The notes beneath the pieces were generated by a model, which saw nothing but the letters and a program-made list of their open reading frames with translations, was not told where the DNA came from and did no database searches. A stretch of 64,000 bases of DNA from Caryophanales bacterium UBA6259 (GTDB lineage: Bacteria; Bacillota; Bacilli; Tepidibacillales; Tepidibacillaceae): NCBI GenBank assembly GCA_002441135.1, contig DJVJ01000050.1, forward strand, positions 9,329 to 73,328, read 5' to 3'. The position numbers and the translations under genes are program-made. Below are positions 15,154-24,520 of this stretch, one piece after another. The first letter of the stretch is position 1. Each line of letters opens with the position of its first letter.

Positions 15154-16614
15154 TTATGAAAGATACTTCATCTCATACTGATGAAAATGAAACATAGCAT
15201 TTTCTTTGATGATAATTTCTTTTCCTACTTCTTCCTTTATTCGGCGAATGTTTTTTTGCTGATCTCCAATTAATACTTTAGCAACAAAAGGATTTACCTC
15301 AAGTTCTATTCCTTTAATGGAAAAACGATCCTTATGACTTAGGATATCCCGTTCAATTTTATTCACCATTTCTTCTTCAGAAATTACTCTGCCTGAACCA
15401 TCGCAAATTGGACAGGTTCTAGAAAGAAGGCTTACCAAATTTTGTCTTGCCTTCTTTCGAGTCATTTCTACAAGGCCTAATTGAGTTAAACCTAAAATAT
15501 TAGATTTGGTACGATCCTTGTCCATTTCCGTCTGAAGAACCGATAATATTTGCTCACGATGAGCTTCTTTTTTCATATCAATAAAATCAATAATAATGAT
15601 ACCACCAATATCCCTTAGTCTTAGTTGCTTCGCAATCTCTATGGCAGCCTCAATATTTGTTTTAAGAACGGTATCCTCTAAATGAGAATGACCAATATAT
15701 TTTCCAGTATTCACATCAATTACTGTTAAAGCTTCGGTCTGATCAAAAACAATATATCCACCACTTTTTAACCATACTTTTCTTCGAAGAACCTTATCAA
15801 TTTCTGCTTGAACATGAAAAGCATCAAAGATATGTTCCTTTTCCGAGTAGAAGTATAAACGTTCAAGTAGCTCTGGTGCTGCCGCCTCGACCATTTCTTT
15901 TACTTTACGATAGCTAAATCCATGATCAATCACAAATTGCTTTACGTCCTCAGATAATAAATCTCTTACTAAACGGTAAACCAATTCCAAATCCTTATAG
16001 ATTAGTGCAGGACCTTTTTTTTGTTTTCCTTGTTGATCCGTTTTATTCCAAATCGCTCGTAAAAAATTCAAATCCCTACGAAGAAGTTCTTGATCTATTC
16101 CTTCAGCAACCGTTCTGATGATGACTCCTTCACTTTCTTCACGAATCGTTTCTCCAATTTCTTTTAAACGTAATCGTTCTTCTTCATCTCCAATTTTCTT
16201 GGATACGCCAACATATTGAAATCCTGGCATAAATACAAGATAACGCCCGGGAATTGAAATATGAGTAGTTACCCTTGGCCCTTTTGTCCCAAACGCTTCT
16301 TTTTTTACTTGTACAAGGATAGATTGTCCTTCTTTCAATACCTCATTAATTTTAAACGGCTTTTCCCGATCTTTGTCGTTTAATATCTCTGGAGGCAAGG
16401 CATCATCCACATACAAAAAAGCATTCTTTTCTATTCCGATATCAATGAATGCTGCTTGCATTCCTGGTAGAACATTTTCCACTTTTCCCAAGTAGATATT
16501 GCCGACGATTTGCTCATCATTATCTTTTTCCACATAGAACTCCGCAAGGTGCTCATTCTCGACAATAGCAGCTCTTGTTTCATTTGGAGCCACATGAACA
16601 ATAATTTTTTTCAT
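15154..16614 (-). CDS. rng: Ribonuclease G/E family endoribonuclease
   Basis: RNase E/G endonuclease for rRNA and mRNA processing. I start at ATG 16614 with GGGAGG just upstream, giving MKKIIVHVAPNETRAAIVE (486 residues). An S1 RNA-binding domain (about 35-125, with GNIYLGKVENVLPGMQAAFIDIG) precedes the RNase domain. The latter has the acidic Mg site (VIDVNTGKY, IIIDFIDM) and the Zn-link cysteines in CPICDGSG near residue 403. There is no long C-terminal scaffold, so it is RNase G-like in size. In Bacillus this position next to rplU is without rng; many other Firmicutes have it here. It follows spoIVFB by 47 bases. Confidence 0.93.
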   Translation of the reverse strand: MKKIIVHVAPNETRAAIVENEHLAEFYVEKDNDEQIVGNIYLGKVENVLPGMQAAFIDIGIEKNAFLYVDDALPPEILNDKDREKPFKINEVLKEGQSILVQVKKEAFGTKGPRVTTHISIPGRYLVFMPGFQYVGVSKKIGDEEERLRLKEIGETIREESEGVIIRTVAEGIDQELLRRDLNFLRAIWNKTDQQGKQKKGPALIYKDLELVYRLVRDLLSEDVKQFVIDHGFSYRKVKEMVEAAAPELLERLYFYSEKEHIFDAFHVQAEIDKVLRRKVWLKSGGYIVFDQTEALTVIDVNTGKYIGHSHLEDTVLKTNIEAAIEIAKQLRLRDIGGIIIIDFIDMKKEAHREQILSVLQTEMDKDRTKSNILGLTQLGLVEMTRKKARQNLVSLLSRTCPICDGSGRVISEEEMVNKIERDILSHKDRFSIKGIELEVNPFVAKVLIGDQQKNIRRIKEEVGKEIIIKENAMFHFHQYEMKYLS

Positions 16615-16661
16615 CTTCCTCCCTCTTTCGCACACTATATTTCATTTATTGTATCATATTT

Positions 16662-17519
16662 TTATATAACAAGCTTATGAATTGGTTGATACAAAGTATA
16701 ATCATCAAATAAGCTATGTAATAATCGATCCTCTGGTAGAACAGCCACGATTTCTCCTTCATTAGAAAGAAGATAAAACATATGCTTCTGGTCCCTCTTC
16801 ATTAAACGAAGTGCTTGAATCACCGTTTGCTCCTCTTTAATGAATACCTTCGCTGCTTTTTTATTTAACTCCTTCTTTTCTTCTGCTTTTGTTACTAAAA
16901 ATTTCATAAAACGATAAGGAAGCTGTTTTAATTCCATCCAGTTCATATATAGGAAAAAGATACCTAATATCGTTCCATTGATATGTATCTTCATTGTACC
17001 TATAACTCCACTGCTGATACTTAAAAAAATCAATGCTACAACCATACTAATGAATAATGAAATATGATTTGCTGTTCGATAAGAAAAAAGTAAATACAAG
17101 AATGCTTTTAATAGTTTTTCTCCATCAAGTGGAAAAATAGGTAAGAGATTAAATAAACCAATCCATAAATTAGCTTGAATAAAAAAAGTGGTCCACTCGT
17201 TAGACCACACACCTAATTTATTTAATCCTATCCCTAAAATTACCATTAAAAAATTCTGGAGTGGACCAGCAATTGCTACTATAAATTCTTCCCATAGGCT
17301 TGTTGCACTTTTGGGGTCAACACTAGCCATCCCTCCAAATGGTAACAAATGAATTTCTATAATTCTCCACTCATAGCTTTTTGCTGCGAATACATGACCA
17401 AGCTCATGAATAATTACAATTGCGAATAAAGTAATAATCTCTAGAAACTGTCCTGTAATTATAGAGCCTAAAATAATTGGCCAAAAAAATGGATTTATTT
17501 TAATTTTCGTTTGTGTCAA
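16662..17519 (-). CDS. spoIVFB: SpoIVFB site-2 metalloprotease (pro-sigma-K processing)
   Basis: Intramembrane zinc protease that cleaves pro-sigma-K in the outer forespore membrane. The first motif HELGH is at residues 38-42 and the second zinc ligand motif is LPIFPLDGEK (about 134-143). There are six hydrophobic segments and a C-terminal CBS-like part (QTVIQALRLM... SNEGEIVAVL), as in B. subtilis SpoIVFB. The start is TTG 17519, 20 bases inside the spoIVFA gene and without a clear Shine-Dalgarno, so translation probably depends on coupling to SpoIVFA. No downstream ATG would keep the conserved KINPFFWPI segment. Confidence 0.92.
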   Translation of the reverse strand: MTQTKIKINPFFWPIILGSIITGQFLEIITLFAIVIIHELGHVFAAKSYEWRIIEIHLLPFGGMASVDPKSATSLWEEFIVAIAGPLQNFLMVILGIGLNKLGVWSNEWTTFFIQANLWIGLFNLLPIFPLDGEKLLKAFLYLLFSYRTANHISLFISMVVALIFLSISSGVIGTMKIHINGTILGIFFLYMNWMELKQLPYRFMKFLVTKAEEKKELNKKAAKVFIKEEQTVIQALRLMKRDQKHMFYLLSNEGEIVAVLPEDRLLHSLFDDYTLYQPIHKLVI

Positions 17520-18180
17520 AAGGAATCACATCCAAAGGGTTCAGATATTCGGTTTGATTTTTAATGGCAATGTATACTTTTTTATTACCCATTCCTACAA
17601 TATGACCTGCCTCTACCCACTCATCTTTCTCCACATCAATACTCTCTAGCATTCCATATATACTTTCAAAACCATTGGAATGCTTAACAATTACTGTATT
17701 TCCTAAGCTTTCATTATGTCCTATCGCTTTAATAATTCCATTAGCGATTACCATAATTGGTTCTTGTTCTACCGTTTCAATTAAAATCCCTTGGTTTGTG
17801 CTCTCTATATTAGTTTTTCTTGAAATAGGTGCTATCGTTGTAATCATTTCTGTCTGCTTTTGTTTGACGGAGAAGGTTGGTATGATTGCAGGATTACCTG
17901 CAAATTTTTCTTCATACCATTGATAAACCCCTTGAAAATTGTACTCACGTTGCATCGTTTCTCGAATAAACTCTTGTCCAATTTTCGCATATGGAACTTG
18001 GAGCTGAAACAAAAGATAGACGATTGCCAGCATTCCAACTGAAATCAACGTTTTTATCATAAAATTTCTTTTCCAATGGATTTCGAACTCTCTTACCGGC
18101 ACTTCTCTTCTTTTACTTATATTTTTTCTTTGTTCCTCATATAATCTACGCAGGCTATCGATTCTTTCTTTCCTGTCCAT
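17500..18180 (-). CDS. spoIVFA: SpoIVFA-like M23-domain protein
   Basis: SpoIVFA anchors and holds SpoIVFB inactive until SpoIVB signals from the forespore. The 226-residue protein has a basic N-terminus, one transmembrane helix (about residues 42-60, MIKTLISVGMLAIVYLLF) and a C-terminal LytM/M23 fold (GNTVIVKHSNGFESIYGML). The zinc ligands of active M23 peptidases (HxxxD, HxH) are not conserved, as expected for SpoIVFA. I start at ATG 18180, with AAGG upstream; an ATG three codons earlier is possible. It overlaps spoIVFB by 20 bases. A sigma-E promoter is expected, but I see no convincing one. Confidence 0.88.
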   Translation of the reverse strand: MDRKERIDSLRRLYEEQRKNISKRREVPVREFEIHWKRNFMIKTLISVGMLAIVYLLFQLQVPYAKIGQEFIRETMQREYNFQGVYQWYEEKFAGNPAIIPTFSVKQKQTEMITTIAPISRKTNIESTNQGILIETVEQEPIMVIANGIIKAIGHNESLGNTVIVKHSNGFESIYGMLESIDVEKDEWVEAGHIVGMGNKKVYIAIKNQTEYLNPLDVIPFDTNEN

Positions 18181-18272
18181 TCCCTTCATCCTTTCCAGGC
18201 CGTAAAAAATCATTTTACTAATTATTAAAAGATATGACTTGTCTCATTAAGTTATGCTAAAAAAAGTAAAAT

Positions 18273-18302
18273 AAAAAAAACTTGGCATTTGCCAAGTTTT
18301 TT
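18273..18302 (-). terminator. Terminator after rodA
   Basis: Stem ACTTGGC / GCCAAGT extended by six A/T pairs (AAAAAACTTGGC / GCCAAGTTTTTT), 4-base loop. It lies 9 bases after the rodA stop and closes the shape/division operon. Confidence 0.85.
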
Positions 18303-18311
18303 ACGCTTCAA

Positions 18312-19439
18312 TTATTCAAACATCAATGTTTTCCTACGCATTCCAATATTCAATATAATCCCTAAGGATAGAAAATTAGTTAATAATGCACTTCCACCAT
18401 AGCTAATAAAGGGAAGTGGAATGCCTGTTATTGGCATTAAGGAGATGGTCATACCGATATTTTCAAAAATTGTAAAGACCAACATTCCAACCATTCCTGC
18501 AGAGACATAGGTTCCAAAACGGTCCTTTGATTCAATGCCAATCCGTACAACCCGATAGATAAGTAAGAAAAACAATAAAAGAAGAAGACTAGAACCTATA
18601 AAACCAAATTCTTCTGCCAAAACTGAAAAAATAAAATCAGTATGGGCCTCTGGTACCCAATTATCTCTTCCTTGTGTTCCATTTCCTAATCCTACTCCAA
18701 TAATTGTTCCTTTTCCTACCGCAATTAATGATTGTATTAATTGATATCCAGTTCCTAACGGATCTCTTGTAGGATCAATAAAGGAGGTTAATCTTAACCA
18801 TTGATATTTTTCAATAATTTTAAAGAATACCTCTTGTTTAAATTGATACAGCAACCCAAGACCAAAAATTCCAGCTGCACCAATACTAAACAAAATCGCA
18901 AAATGTCTTAATGAAACTCCATATACTAGCATTATGCTAAACATAATGACAATAAATACTAAACCGGTTCCTAAATCAGGTTGTAGTAGGATTAATATTA
19001 ATGGGGCTCCAATGATCAAAAATATAGGATAGAGGTCAATAAAGCGCTCAAATGGCCTATCCTCTCGTTTTTGGAGATAAGTTGCTAGCGTTACAATTGT
19101 AATTATTTTCATTACTTCCGCAGGCTGAAATTTAATCCCTCCTACTTCATACCAGCCAACAATTCCTTTTGTTACATCCGCAAAGAAGAACAAGCCAAGA
19201 AGTAAGACTAATCCAACTCCATAAAAGAAATAGGTATATTGACTAATCATTTCATAATCAATTACCAAGACTCCAATTAAAACGATAAATCCTAACCCAT
19301 AGAATATCAGCTGCTTCGTCCCGTAGGTGCTTTCAGGCTTAGCACTAGAAATACCTAAGTAACTAAAGATTGCTAGAAATATAATAATGGCAATCATCCA
19401 ATAATCTAAATATTTTAGGTGCTTTTTTGAAAAGTCCAT
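18312..19439 (-). CDS. rodA: RodA/FtsW-family SEDS peptidoglycan polymerase
   Basis: SEDS glycosyltransferase that polymerises lipid II; its partner PBP2 is encoded in the same operon. The start is ATG 19439 behind GGAGGTAA (375 residues); the longer ORF adds 23 residues upstream of it. About ten membrane helices are visible, and the SEDS signature LAEEFGFIGS (external loop) and the C-terminal TGIPLPFISYGGSALL are intact. The neighbours mreBCD, PBP2 and minCD make an elongasome role (RodA) more likely than divisome (FtsW). Confidence 0.93.
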   Translation of the reverse strand: MDFSKKHLKYLDYWMIAIIIFLAIFSYLGISSAKPESTYGTKQLIFYGLGFIVLIGVLVIDYEMISQYTYFFYGVGLVLLLGLFFFADVTKGIVGWYEVGGIKFQPAEVMKIITIVTLATYLQKREDRPFERFIDLYPIFLIIGAPLILILLQPDLGTGLVFIVIMFSIMLVYGVSLRHFAILFSIGAAGIFGLGLLYQFKQEVFFKIIEKYQWLRLTSFIDPTRDPLGTGYQLIQSLIAVGKGTIIGVGLGNGTQGRDNWVPEAHTDFIFSVLAEEFGFIGSSLLLLLFFLLIYRVVRIGIESKDRFGTYVSAGMVGMLVFTIFENIGMTISLMPITGIPLPFISYGGSALLTNFLSLGIILNIGMRRKTLMFE

Positions 19440-19524
19440 GATGCAATTTACCTCCGATTGATATAAATAAACTTCAGACGGAAATGAATTGGTCATCATT
19501 AGTCCCATCTGAAGTATCTACTTC

Positions 19525-20322
19525 TTATCTTATCCCTAGCAACTTTCTAAACTTATTCATAATTCCATTCTTTTGTTCTAAATTCATTAAAGGAACTGTC
19601 TCTCCCAAAATTCTTCTTGCAATATTACGATATGCAAGTCCTGATAATGTATCTGGATTTAAGGCTGTAGGCTCTCCTCTATTAGCAGAATGGATAACTT
19701 CCTCATCATCTACAACAACACCAATAAGGTCAATTGCTAAAATCTGAACCAATTCTTCCACGGTAAGCATTTCACCTTTTTTAGCCATATGAGGTCGTAT
19801 CCGATTCACAATTAATTTAGGTTCATCAATATGCTTTTCTGCCTCTAAAAGACCAATAATCCGATCTGCATCTCTTACAGCGGCAACCTCTGGAGTGGTT
19901 ACAATAATTGCATGATCTGCACCAGCAATGGCATTTTTAAAGCCTTGTTCAATTCCAGCTGGACAATCAATAAGCACATAATCAAAATCCTTTTTCAGTT
20001 CGTCTACAAGGCTTTTCAGTTGATCTGGCTTAACCGCATTTTTATCCTTTGTTTGGGCTGCTGGAAGCATATACAACGCATCAAAACGTTTATCTTTTAC
20101 TAATGCTTGCTTTAATCGACAATTCCCTTCAATAACATCAATTAAATCAAATAAAATTCGATTCTCTAAACCCATGACAACATCTAAATTACGGAGTCCG
20201 ATGTCAGTATCCACAAGACAAACCTTTTTCCCCATTAATGCTAAAGAAATACCAAGGTTTGCAGTAGTTGTTGTTTTACCAACCCCACCTTTTCCAGACG
20301 TAATTACTATCGCTTCTCCCAT
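19525..20322 (-). CDS. minD: Septum site-determining ATPase MinD
   Basis: Membrane-bound ATPase that recruits MinC to block polar division. The deviant Walker A GKGGVGKTT follows MGEAIVITS at the start (ATG 20322, GGAGGGATAAGG upstream, 265 residues). The C-terminal amphipathic membrane-targeting helix is visible as NKFRKLLGI. It starts 30 bases after minC. Located in mreBCD-PBP2-minCD-rodA, as in other Bacillales. Confidence 0.97.
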   Translation of the reverse strand: MGEAIVITSGKGGVGKTTTTANLGISLALMGKKVCLVDTDIGLRNLDVVMGLENRILFDLIDVIEGNCRLKQALVKDKRFDALYMLPAAQTKDKNAVKPDQLKSLVDELKKDFDYVLIDCPAGIEQGFKNAIAGADHAIIVTTPEVAAVRDADRIIGLLEAEKHIDEPKLIVNRIRPHMAKKGEMLTVEELVQILAIDLIGVVVDDEEVIHSANRGEPTALNPDTLSGLAYRNIARRILGETVPLMNLEQKNGIMNKFRKLLGIR

Positions 20323-20352
20323 CCTTATCCCTCCATCAACCAAACTCTTCAT

Positions 20353-21006
20353 CTATAAGCTTACAGGAAGCTTGTCTTTAAACTTGGACAAATGTTGAAT
20401 CTTATCAATGAAAATCCGTTCATCTAAAACATAAGCGAATTCATGCTTTAAAGATCTAGGCTGTTCCTCTTCTATAGGGCGACTTATCACATCAGCAATT
20501 CGGATTTGAGTAGGCTCCATAATTGAAGCTGCAATAATGGCTTCTTTATTTCCATTCATCCCTGCATGTACAATCCCTCTGATGGTTCCTAGCACATAAA
20601 TATCCCCTATTGCTTTTAAAATACCACCAGGGTTGATGTCACCAATATAAAGTACATTTCCTTGATATTCTTGAACTTGCCCTGAACGAATTGTTCCTGT
20701 GATAATCTCTATCTTATCCAAGCAATCGTTTGATTTATTTTCTACCACATCATGCTCTATAGAATGAATGATAAGATTTCCTTTAGTAGAAAAGATATTC
20801 CTAATTGTTTCTTCTTGAAAGGCAGTAAATTTTCGTGCACCGGTTTTAATGATTACTCTTGTTACTGGACCTGTTAGTATTGTTTGATGGCTATTTTCTA
20901 ATTTTTCCTTTAATTCTTCTATGACTTCATCGTAGGAGCAGTCATCATTTAAAAGAAACATTAGGCCATCTTTGGTCCCTTTAATGATGATATTATGCTT
21001 TGTCAT
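20353..21006 (-). CDS. minC: Septum site-determining protein MinC
   Basis: Inhibitor of FtsZ polymerisation. I start at ATG 21006 (MTKHNIIIKGTKDGL, behind GAGGTGAT), giving 217 residues. The N-terminal FtsZ-binding domain is ~1-100. The C-terminal right-handed beta-helix contains the repeating VLGTIRGIVHAGMNGNKEA that binds MinD. The upstream extension of the ORF to 21060 is not supported by family length. Confidence 0.95.
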   Translation of the reverse strand: MTKHNIIIKGTKDGLMFLLNDDCSYDEVIEELKEKLENSHQTILTGPVTRVIIKTGARKFTAFQEETIRNIFSTKGNLIIHSIEHDVVENKSNDCLDKIEIITGTIRSGQVQEYQGNVLYIGDINPGGILKAIGDIYVLGTIRGIVHAGMNGNKEAIIAASIMEPTQIRIADVISRPIEEEQPRSLKHEFAYVLDERIFIDKIQHLSKFKDKLPVSL

Positions 21007-21083
21007 ACCAAAGATCACCTCAATGTAACTATTCGCCATCATATGATTTTTTTCCTGCAATAATTAACCAAAAATAAATCTGC

Positions 21084-23063
21084 TTAAGGAGTTACGGTTT
21101 CTTCAGTCTGTGTAGGCTCTTTTGGAATTTTATTTGGATTTTGCCAGCCTTTATATATTTCTAAATAGCTTTCAATAAGCTCTTTAGCGATTGGACCTGA
21201 GGCAGAGCCTCCTCCACCATATGGTACGGCAATAGCAAAAGCAATTTCCGGGTCATCATATGGAGCAAAACCAATGAGAACCGAGTTGTCTAATTCCACC
21301 CATTTCCCATTATATTTCACATATTGTCCAGATTGAGCTGTTCCTGTTTTTGCACCAACTTTAATTGGTAAATCGTTCAATGTAAAGTAGGCGGTACCGC
21401 CAGGTTGAGTAACCATGAACATCCCTTGCTTCACAGCATTAAAATATTCCATTGGCATTTCTATTTTGTTTAATACTTCTGGTTCTTGTTTATATAAAAT
21501 CCTTCCACCTACACCAGAAGGTGTTCCTTCTTCAATAGCATCAACTAGATACGGTCTCATGCGATAGCCATTATTGGCAACCGCACTTGTATATTGTGCT
21601 AGCTGCATAACAGTAAAGGTATCGTGCTGTCCAATCGATTCTTGTACAAAGTTCGGTACCTCTTCATTCACATTTCCAGGAAGTTCTTTTGCTAAATCAA
21701 TCCCTGTATTCACACCTAAACCAAACATTTGGTTATACTGGCGCATAACCTCAATCGCTTTTCTAGCAGTTCCATATTTATCCCTTAAACGTAAAGCGAC
21801 CTCAGCCATAAAGACATTGCTTGACTTTTGTAAGGCAACCTTCAAGTCGATTTTACCATGTGCTTTACCACCATAGTTAGGTAAATACAAGGGCACTTTA
21901 TTCCCTTCACTATCTGTTCGATAATCAAATAAAATTCTTCCTTGGTCATATATTGTTGTATCTGGGGTGATTACCCCTTCTTGTAGTCCCATTAAAACTG
22001 TTAATGGTTTTGCCGTGGAACCAATAGCAATCGGCTGACGAATAACACCATTTAATTCAAATGGCATAATCTTTTCTGTATATAAATCTGCAGGAAGTTT
22101 CTTTGCATTAAACCAGTTTGGATCATAACGGGGATAATTGGCCATCGCTAATATAGCTCCCGTTTTAGGATTCATTACGACTGCCATCGCCTGTTTAACG
22201 TTTTCTCCTTCTTTTGTCTTACTGGTTTGAATTTCCTTTACTTTTTTTTCTAAGGAGGCTTCAACTGCCTCTTGATAACGTTTATCGATAGTTAAAATCA
22301 AATTGTTACCTGCGACTGGATTAATCGTATCCTTTACCTGTACCTTCGCATATGCACTATTTACTTCAACTATATCCTGTCCATCCGTTCCTCTTAAGGA
22401 GTGTTCATATTTCCGCTCGAGTCCATATCTACCAATTCGGTCTCCAAGCTTGTAACCGATTGCCTGATAATAGCTAAATTCATTGTCAGGAATTTGTCTT
22501 GTATATCCAATGACTTGAGCCATAAAATCGTTATAAAGATAATTTCGAACCTGATCAGGTACCACTTCTACCCCTGGAAACTGTTGATGATTTTCTTCAA
22601 AGTACGCTCTAGTTTTTTGATTGATATCTACTCCAGCCTCGATGACACGTGGAATATATTTAGAGGCTTTGTAAACTGGTCCTACGTCCATATCTTCTAA
22701 TATCGTTTCTTTTAATTTTTGTTTATCCTCTTCTGGACTAGCTAATACTTCTGTTAAACGAGAAGCAATCTCTTCATAATCTTGCTTTTGTCCTTCATTA
22801 ATATGAAAAGTGACGGTCCAAACAATTTTGTTATTTACCAAAACAGTATGATTAGCATCCTTTACTAAGCCTCTTGGTGCATTTTTGGGTATCTTCTTTT
22901 CTCGATAGGTTTCTGCCAATGCACTATATTTTTCCCCTTCTACTAATTGAATAAAAGAGAGACGAAAGATAATTGTAGCGAACAATAAAAATACAAGAAA
23001 AAATAAGATATTCATTCTGGTAATAAAGGTTGGTTTTTTATTCTTATCTTTTGTCTTTCTCAC
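21084..23063 (-). CDS. mrdA: Penicillin-binding protein 2 (elongasome transpeptidase)
   Basis: Class B PBP that crosslinks lateral-wall peptidoglycan. The signal anchor is at about residues 18-37, followed by the dimerisation domain with the NAPRGLVKDAN segment and the transpeptidase domain. The latter has GSTAKP (catalytic S349), SSN (414-416) and KTG (572-574), all intact. The start is GTG 23063, six bases after GAGGTG; a GTG three codons upstream is less well placed. It follows mreD by 14 bases and precedes minC. The C-terminal tail is short and Thr/Glu/Pro-rich. Confidence 0.93.
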   Translation of the reverse strand: MRKTKDKNKKPTFITRMNILFFLVFLLFATIIFRLSFIQLVEGEKYSALAETYREKKIPKNAPRGLVKDANHTVLVNNKIVWTVTFHINEGQKQDYEEIASRLTEVLASPEEDKQKLKETILEDMDVGPVYKASKYIPRVIEAGVDINQKTRAYFEENHQQFPGVEVVPDQVRNYLYNDFMAQVIGYTRQIPDNEFSYYQAIGYKLGDRIGRYGLERKYEHSLRGTDGQDIVEVNSAYAKVQVKDTINPVAGNNLILTIDKRYQEAVEASLEKKVKEIQTSKTKEGENVKQAMAVVMNPKTGAILAMANYPRYDPNWFNAKKLPADLYTEKIMPFELNGVIRQPIAIGSTAKPLTVLMGLQEGVITPDTTIYDQGRILFDYRTDSEGNKVPLYLPNYGGKAHGKIDLKVALQKSSNVFMAEVALRLRDKYGTARKAIEVMRQYNQMFGLGVNTGIDLAKELPGNVNEEVPNFVQESIGQHDTFTVMQLAQYTSAVANNGYRMRPYLVDAIEEGTPSGVGGRILYKQEPEVLNKIEMPMEYFNAVKQGMFMVTQPGGTAYFTLNDLPIKVGAKTGTAQSGQYVKYNGKWVELDNSVLIGFAPYDDPEIAFAIAVPYGGGGSASGPIAKELIESYLEIYKGWQNPNKIPKEPTQTEETVTP

Positions 23064-23077
23064 ACTCGTCACCTCGA

Positions 23078-23590
23078 TTATGCATGTTCTTCCTCATCCT
23101 CTTTAATAATCTGATTTAATAGTTTGTAAGAAAGAATTGCGATAATTACATTAAAGAGAAGTGTTGGGAGTAAATAATGTAAAAAAGTCCATTGAAATGG
23201 AGTCGAAAACAACTGAAATAAACGGTGTATTCCATATAAATAGATTTCATAGGTAAATAAACCCATGATTTCAATAATGACAAATATTATAAAGGAAGGA
23301 TGGAAAAAATACATTAGCCAGCCACTAAAATAGCCAATGGCTGCTAGACCCCCTAAATGAATGCCCAAGCCTTTGCCATAAATAATATCATAAAAAACCC
23401 CTAAGATAACGCCATAAATTAAGCCATATCTACGATGGTTAAAGATTGAAATGAATATTATTAAAATTAAGCTTAGGCGAGGAGCTATTACAATGGATTG
23501 ACCATATTGATCTAAAGAAAAATATGAAAAGATGGTTCCTTCGAAAATAAACAAGAGAAAAAGAAGAAGATTAAAGGCTAATTTATGCAA
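23078..23590 (-). CDS. mreD: Rod-shape protein MreD
   Basis: Integral membrane component of the elongasome with 5-6 hydrophobic helices. I start it at TTG 23590: a near-perfect Shine-Dalgarno AAGGAGGAG lies 6 bases upstream, formed by the last codons of mreC, and the TTG follows the mreC stop directly. This gives 170 residues starting (M)HKLAFNLLLFLLFIFEGT, the normal MreD N-terminus. The longer ORF from GTG 23617 would overlap mreC. Confidence 0.9.
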   Translation of the reverse strand: MHKLAFNLLLFLLFIFEGTIFSYFSLDQYGQSIVIAPRLSLILIIFISIFNHRRYGLIYGVILGVFYDIIYGKGLGIHLGGLAAIGYFSGWLMYFFHPSFIIFVIIEIMGLFTYEIYLYGIHRLFQLFSTPFQWTFLHYLLPTLLFNVIIAILSYKLLNQIIKEDEEEHA

Positions 23591-23591
23591 A

Positions 23592-24500
23592 TTAATTCTC
23601 CTCCTTTTTACTTTCACTAGATTCAGTTGAAGAAGCTGCTGTCGTGCTTATAACCTCAGGTTCAAAATCCTTTTCAACAACAAAAACCTCTTTAATATGA
23701 TATAAGTCAGCTGCTGGCTTCAAGAAAGCGGTTTTTGTTAGTTCACCTGAGCTATATTGCTCTACTTTAGTTATTTCTCCTATAAGGATACCTGCAGGAA
23801 ATTTCCCTCCTAAATTAGAGGTTACTACTAATTGTCCTTGCTCTATTTCAGCATTCAATTCTATTTTATTCATTCTTAATTCTTGAGTAATTGGGTCATA
23901 GCCTTCGATTACTCCGTAGCTTAGTGGTTGGCTCTGAATCTCTGCAAAAACAAATCCACCATGCTCCGAATCTGAAATCATTTGAACATTAGCAGAAAAG
24001 TTAGATACACTATAGACTTTGCCGATTAATCCCTGTGTACTAATCACCGCCATATCCTTAGTAATACCATCTTTAGATCCTTTATCGATCACAAGCATAT
24101 TATTCCAACGGTCTGGTGACCGACCAATTACACCTGCAGCCTTTAGATGGTATTTATTAGCTACACTTTCTTTATAATCGACCATTTCTTTTAATCTTTT
24201 ATTCTCTTCTTTAACTTGATTTAATTCTGCAACCACCTGAGAATATTGATGAAGACTTGCCTTTAATGATTTATTCTCAGCAAAAATTAACGTAAAATCA
24301 CGAATATCTTCAAAGAAACCCGCTACTTTGCTAGCGGGTTTATATATAATTCCTTGTGTCATCGAAACTGTATCTTTTAAAAACTTTTCTGGCCAGGATA
24401 GATTGCGACTGCCAATCGTTGACCAAATCAGTATGAATAAAAGAATGATGCTTAACAGAATAAATATTAAATGTTTGTTGTTAAATATTTTTGACAGCAA
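23592..24500 (-). CDS. mreC: Rod-shape protein MreC
   Basis: MreC links MreB to the periplasmic elongasome. It has one membrane helix (about residues 12-28), a coiled coil (NKSLKASLHQ...KEENKRLKEMVDYKE, ~75-115) and the double beta-barrel domain (VIGRSPDRWNNMLVIDKGSKDGI). A Ser/Glu-rich tail follows. Starts are ambiguous: TTG 24500 lies six bases after AGGTG, while GTG 24509 has no Shine-Dalgarno. The gene begins 20 bases after mreB. Confidence 0.92.
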   Translation of the reverse strand: MLSKIFNNKHLIFILLSIILLFILIWSTIGSRNLSWPEKFLKDTVSMTQGIIYKPASKVAGFFEDIRDFTLIFAENKSLKASLHQYSQVVAELNQVKEENKRLKEMVDYKESVANKYHLKAAGVIGRSPDRWNNMLVIDKGSKDGITKDMAVISTQGLIGKVYSVSNFSANVQMISDSEHGGFVFAEIQSQPLSYGVIEGYDPITQELRMNKIELNAEIEQGQLVVTSNLGGKFPAGILIGEITKVEQYSSGELTKTAFLKPAADLYHIKEVFVVEKDFEPEVISTTAASSTESSESKKEEN

Positions 24501-24520
24501 AAGAAACACCTACACTTAGC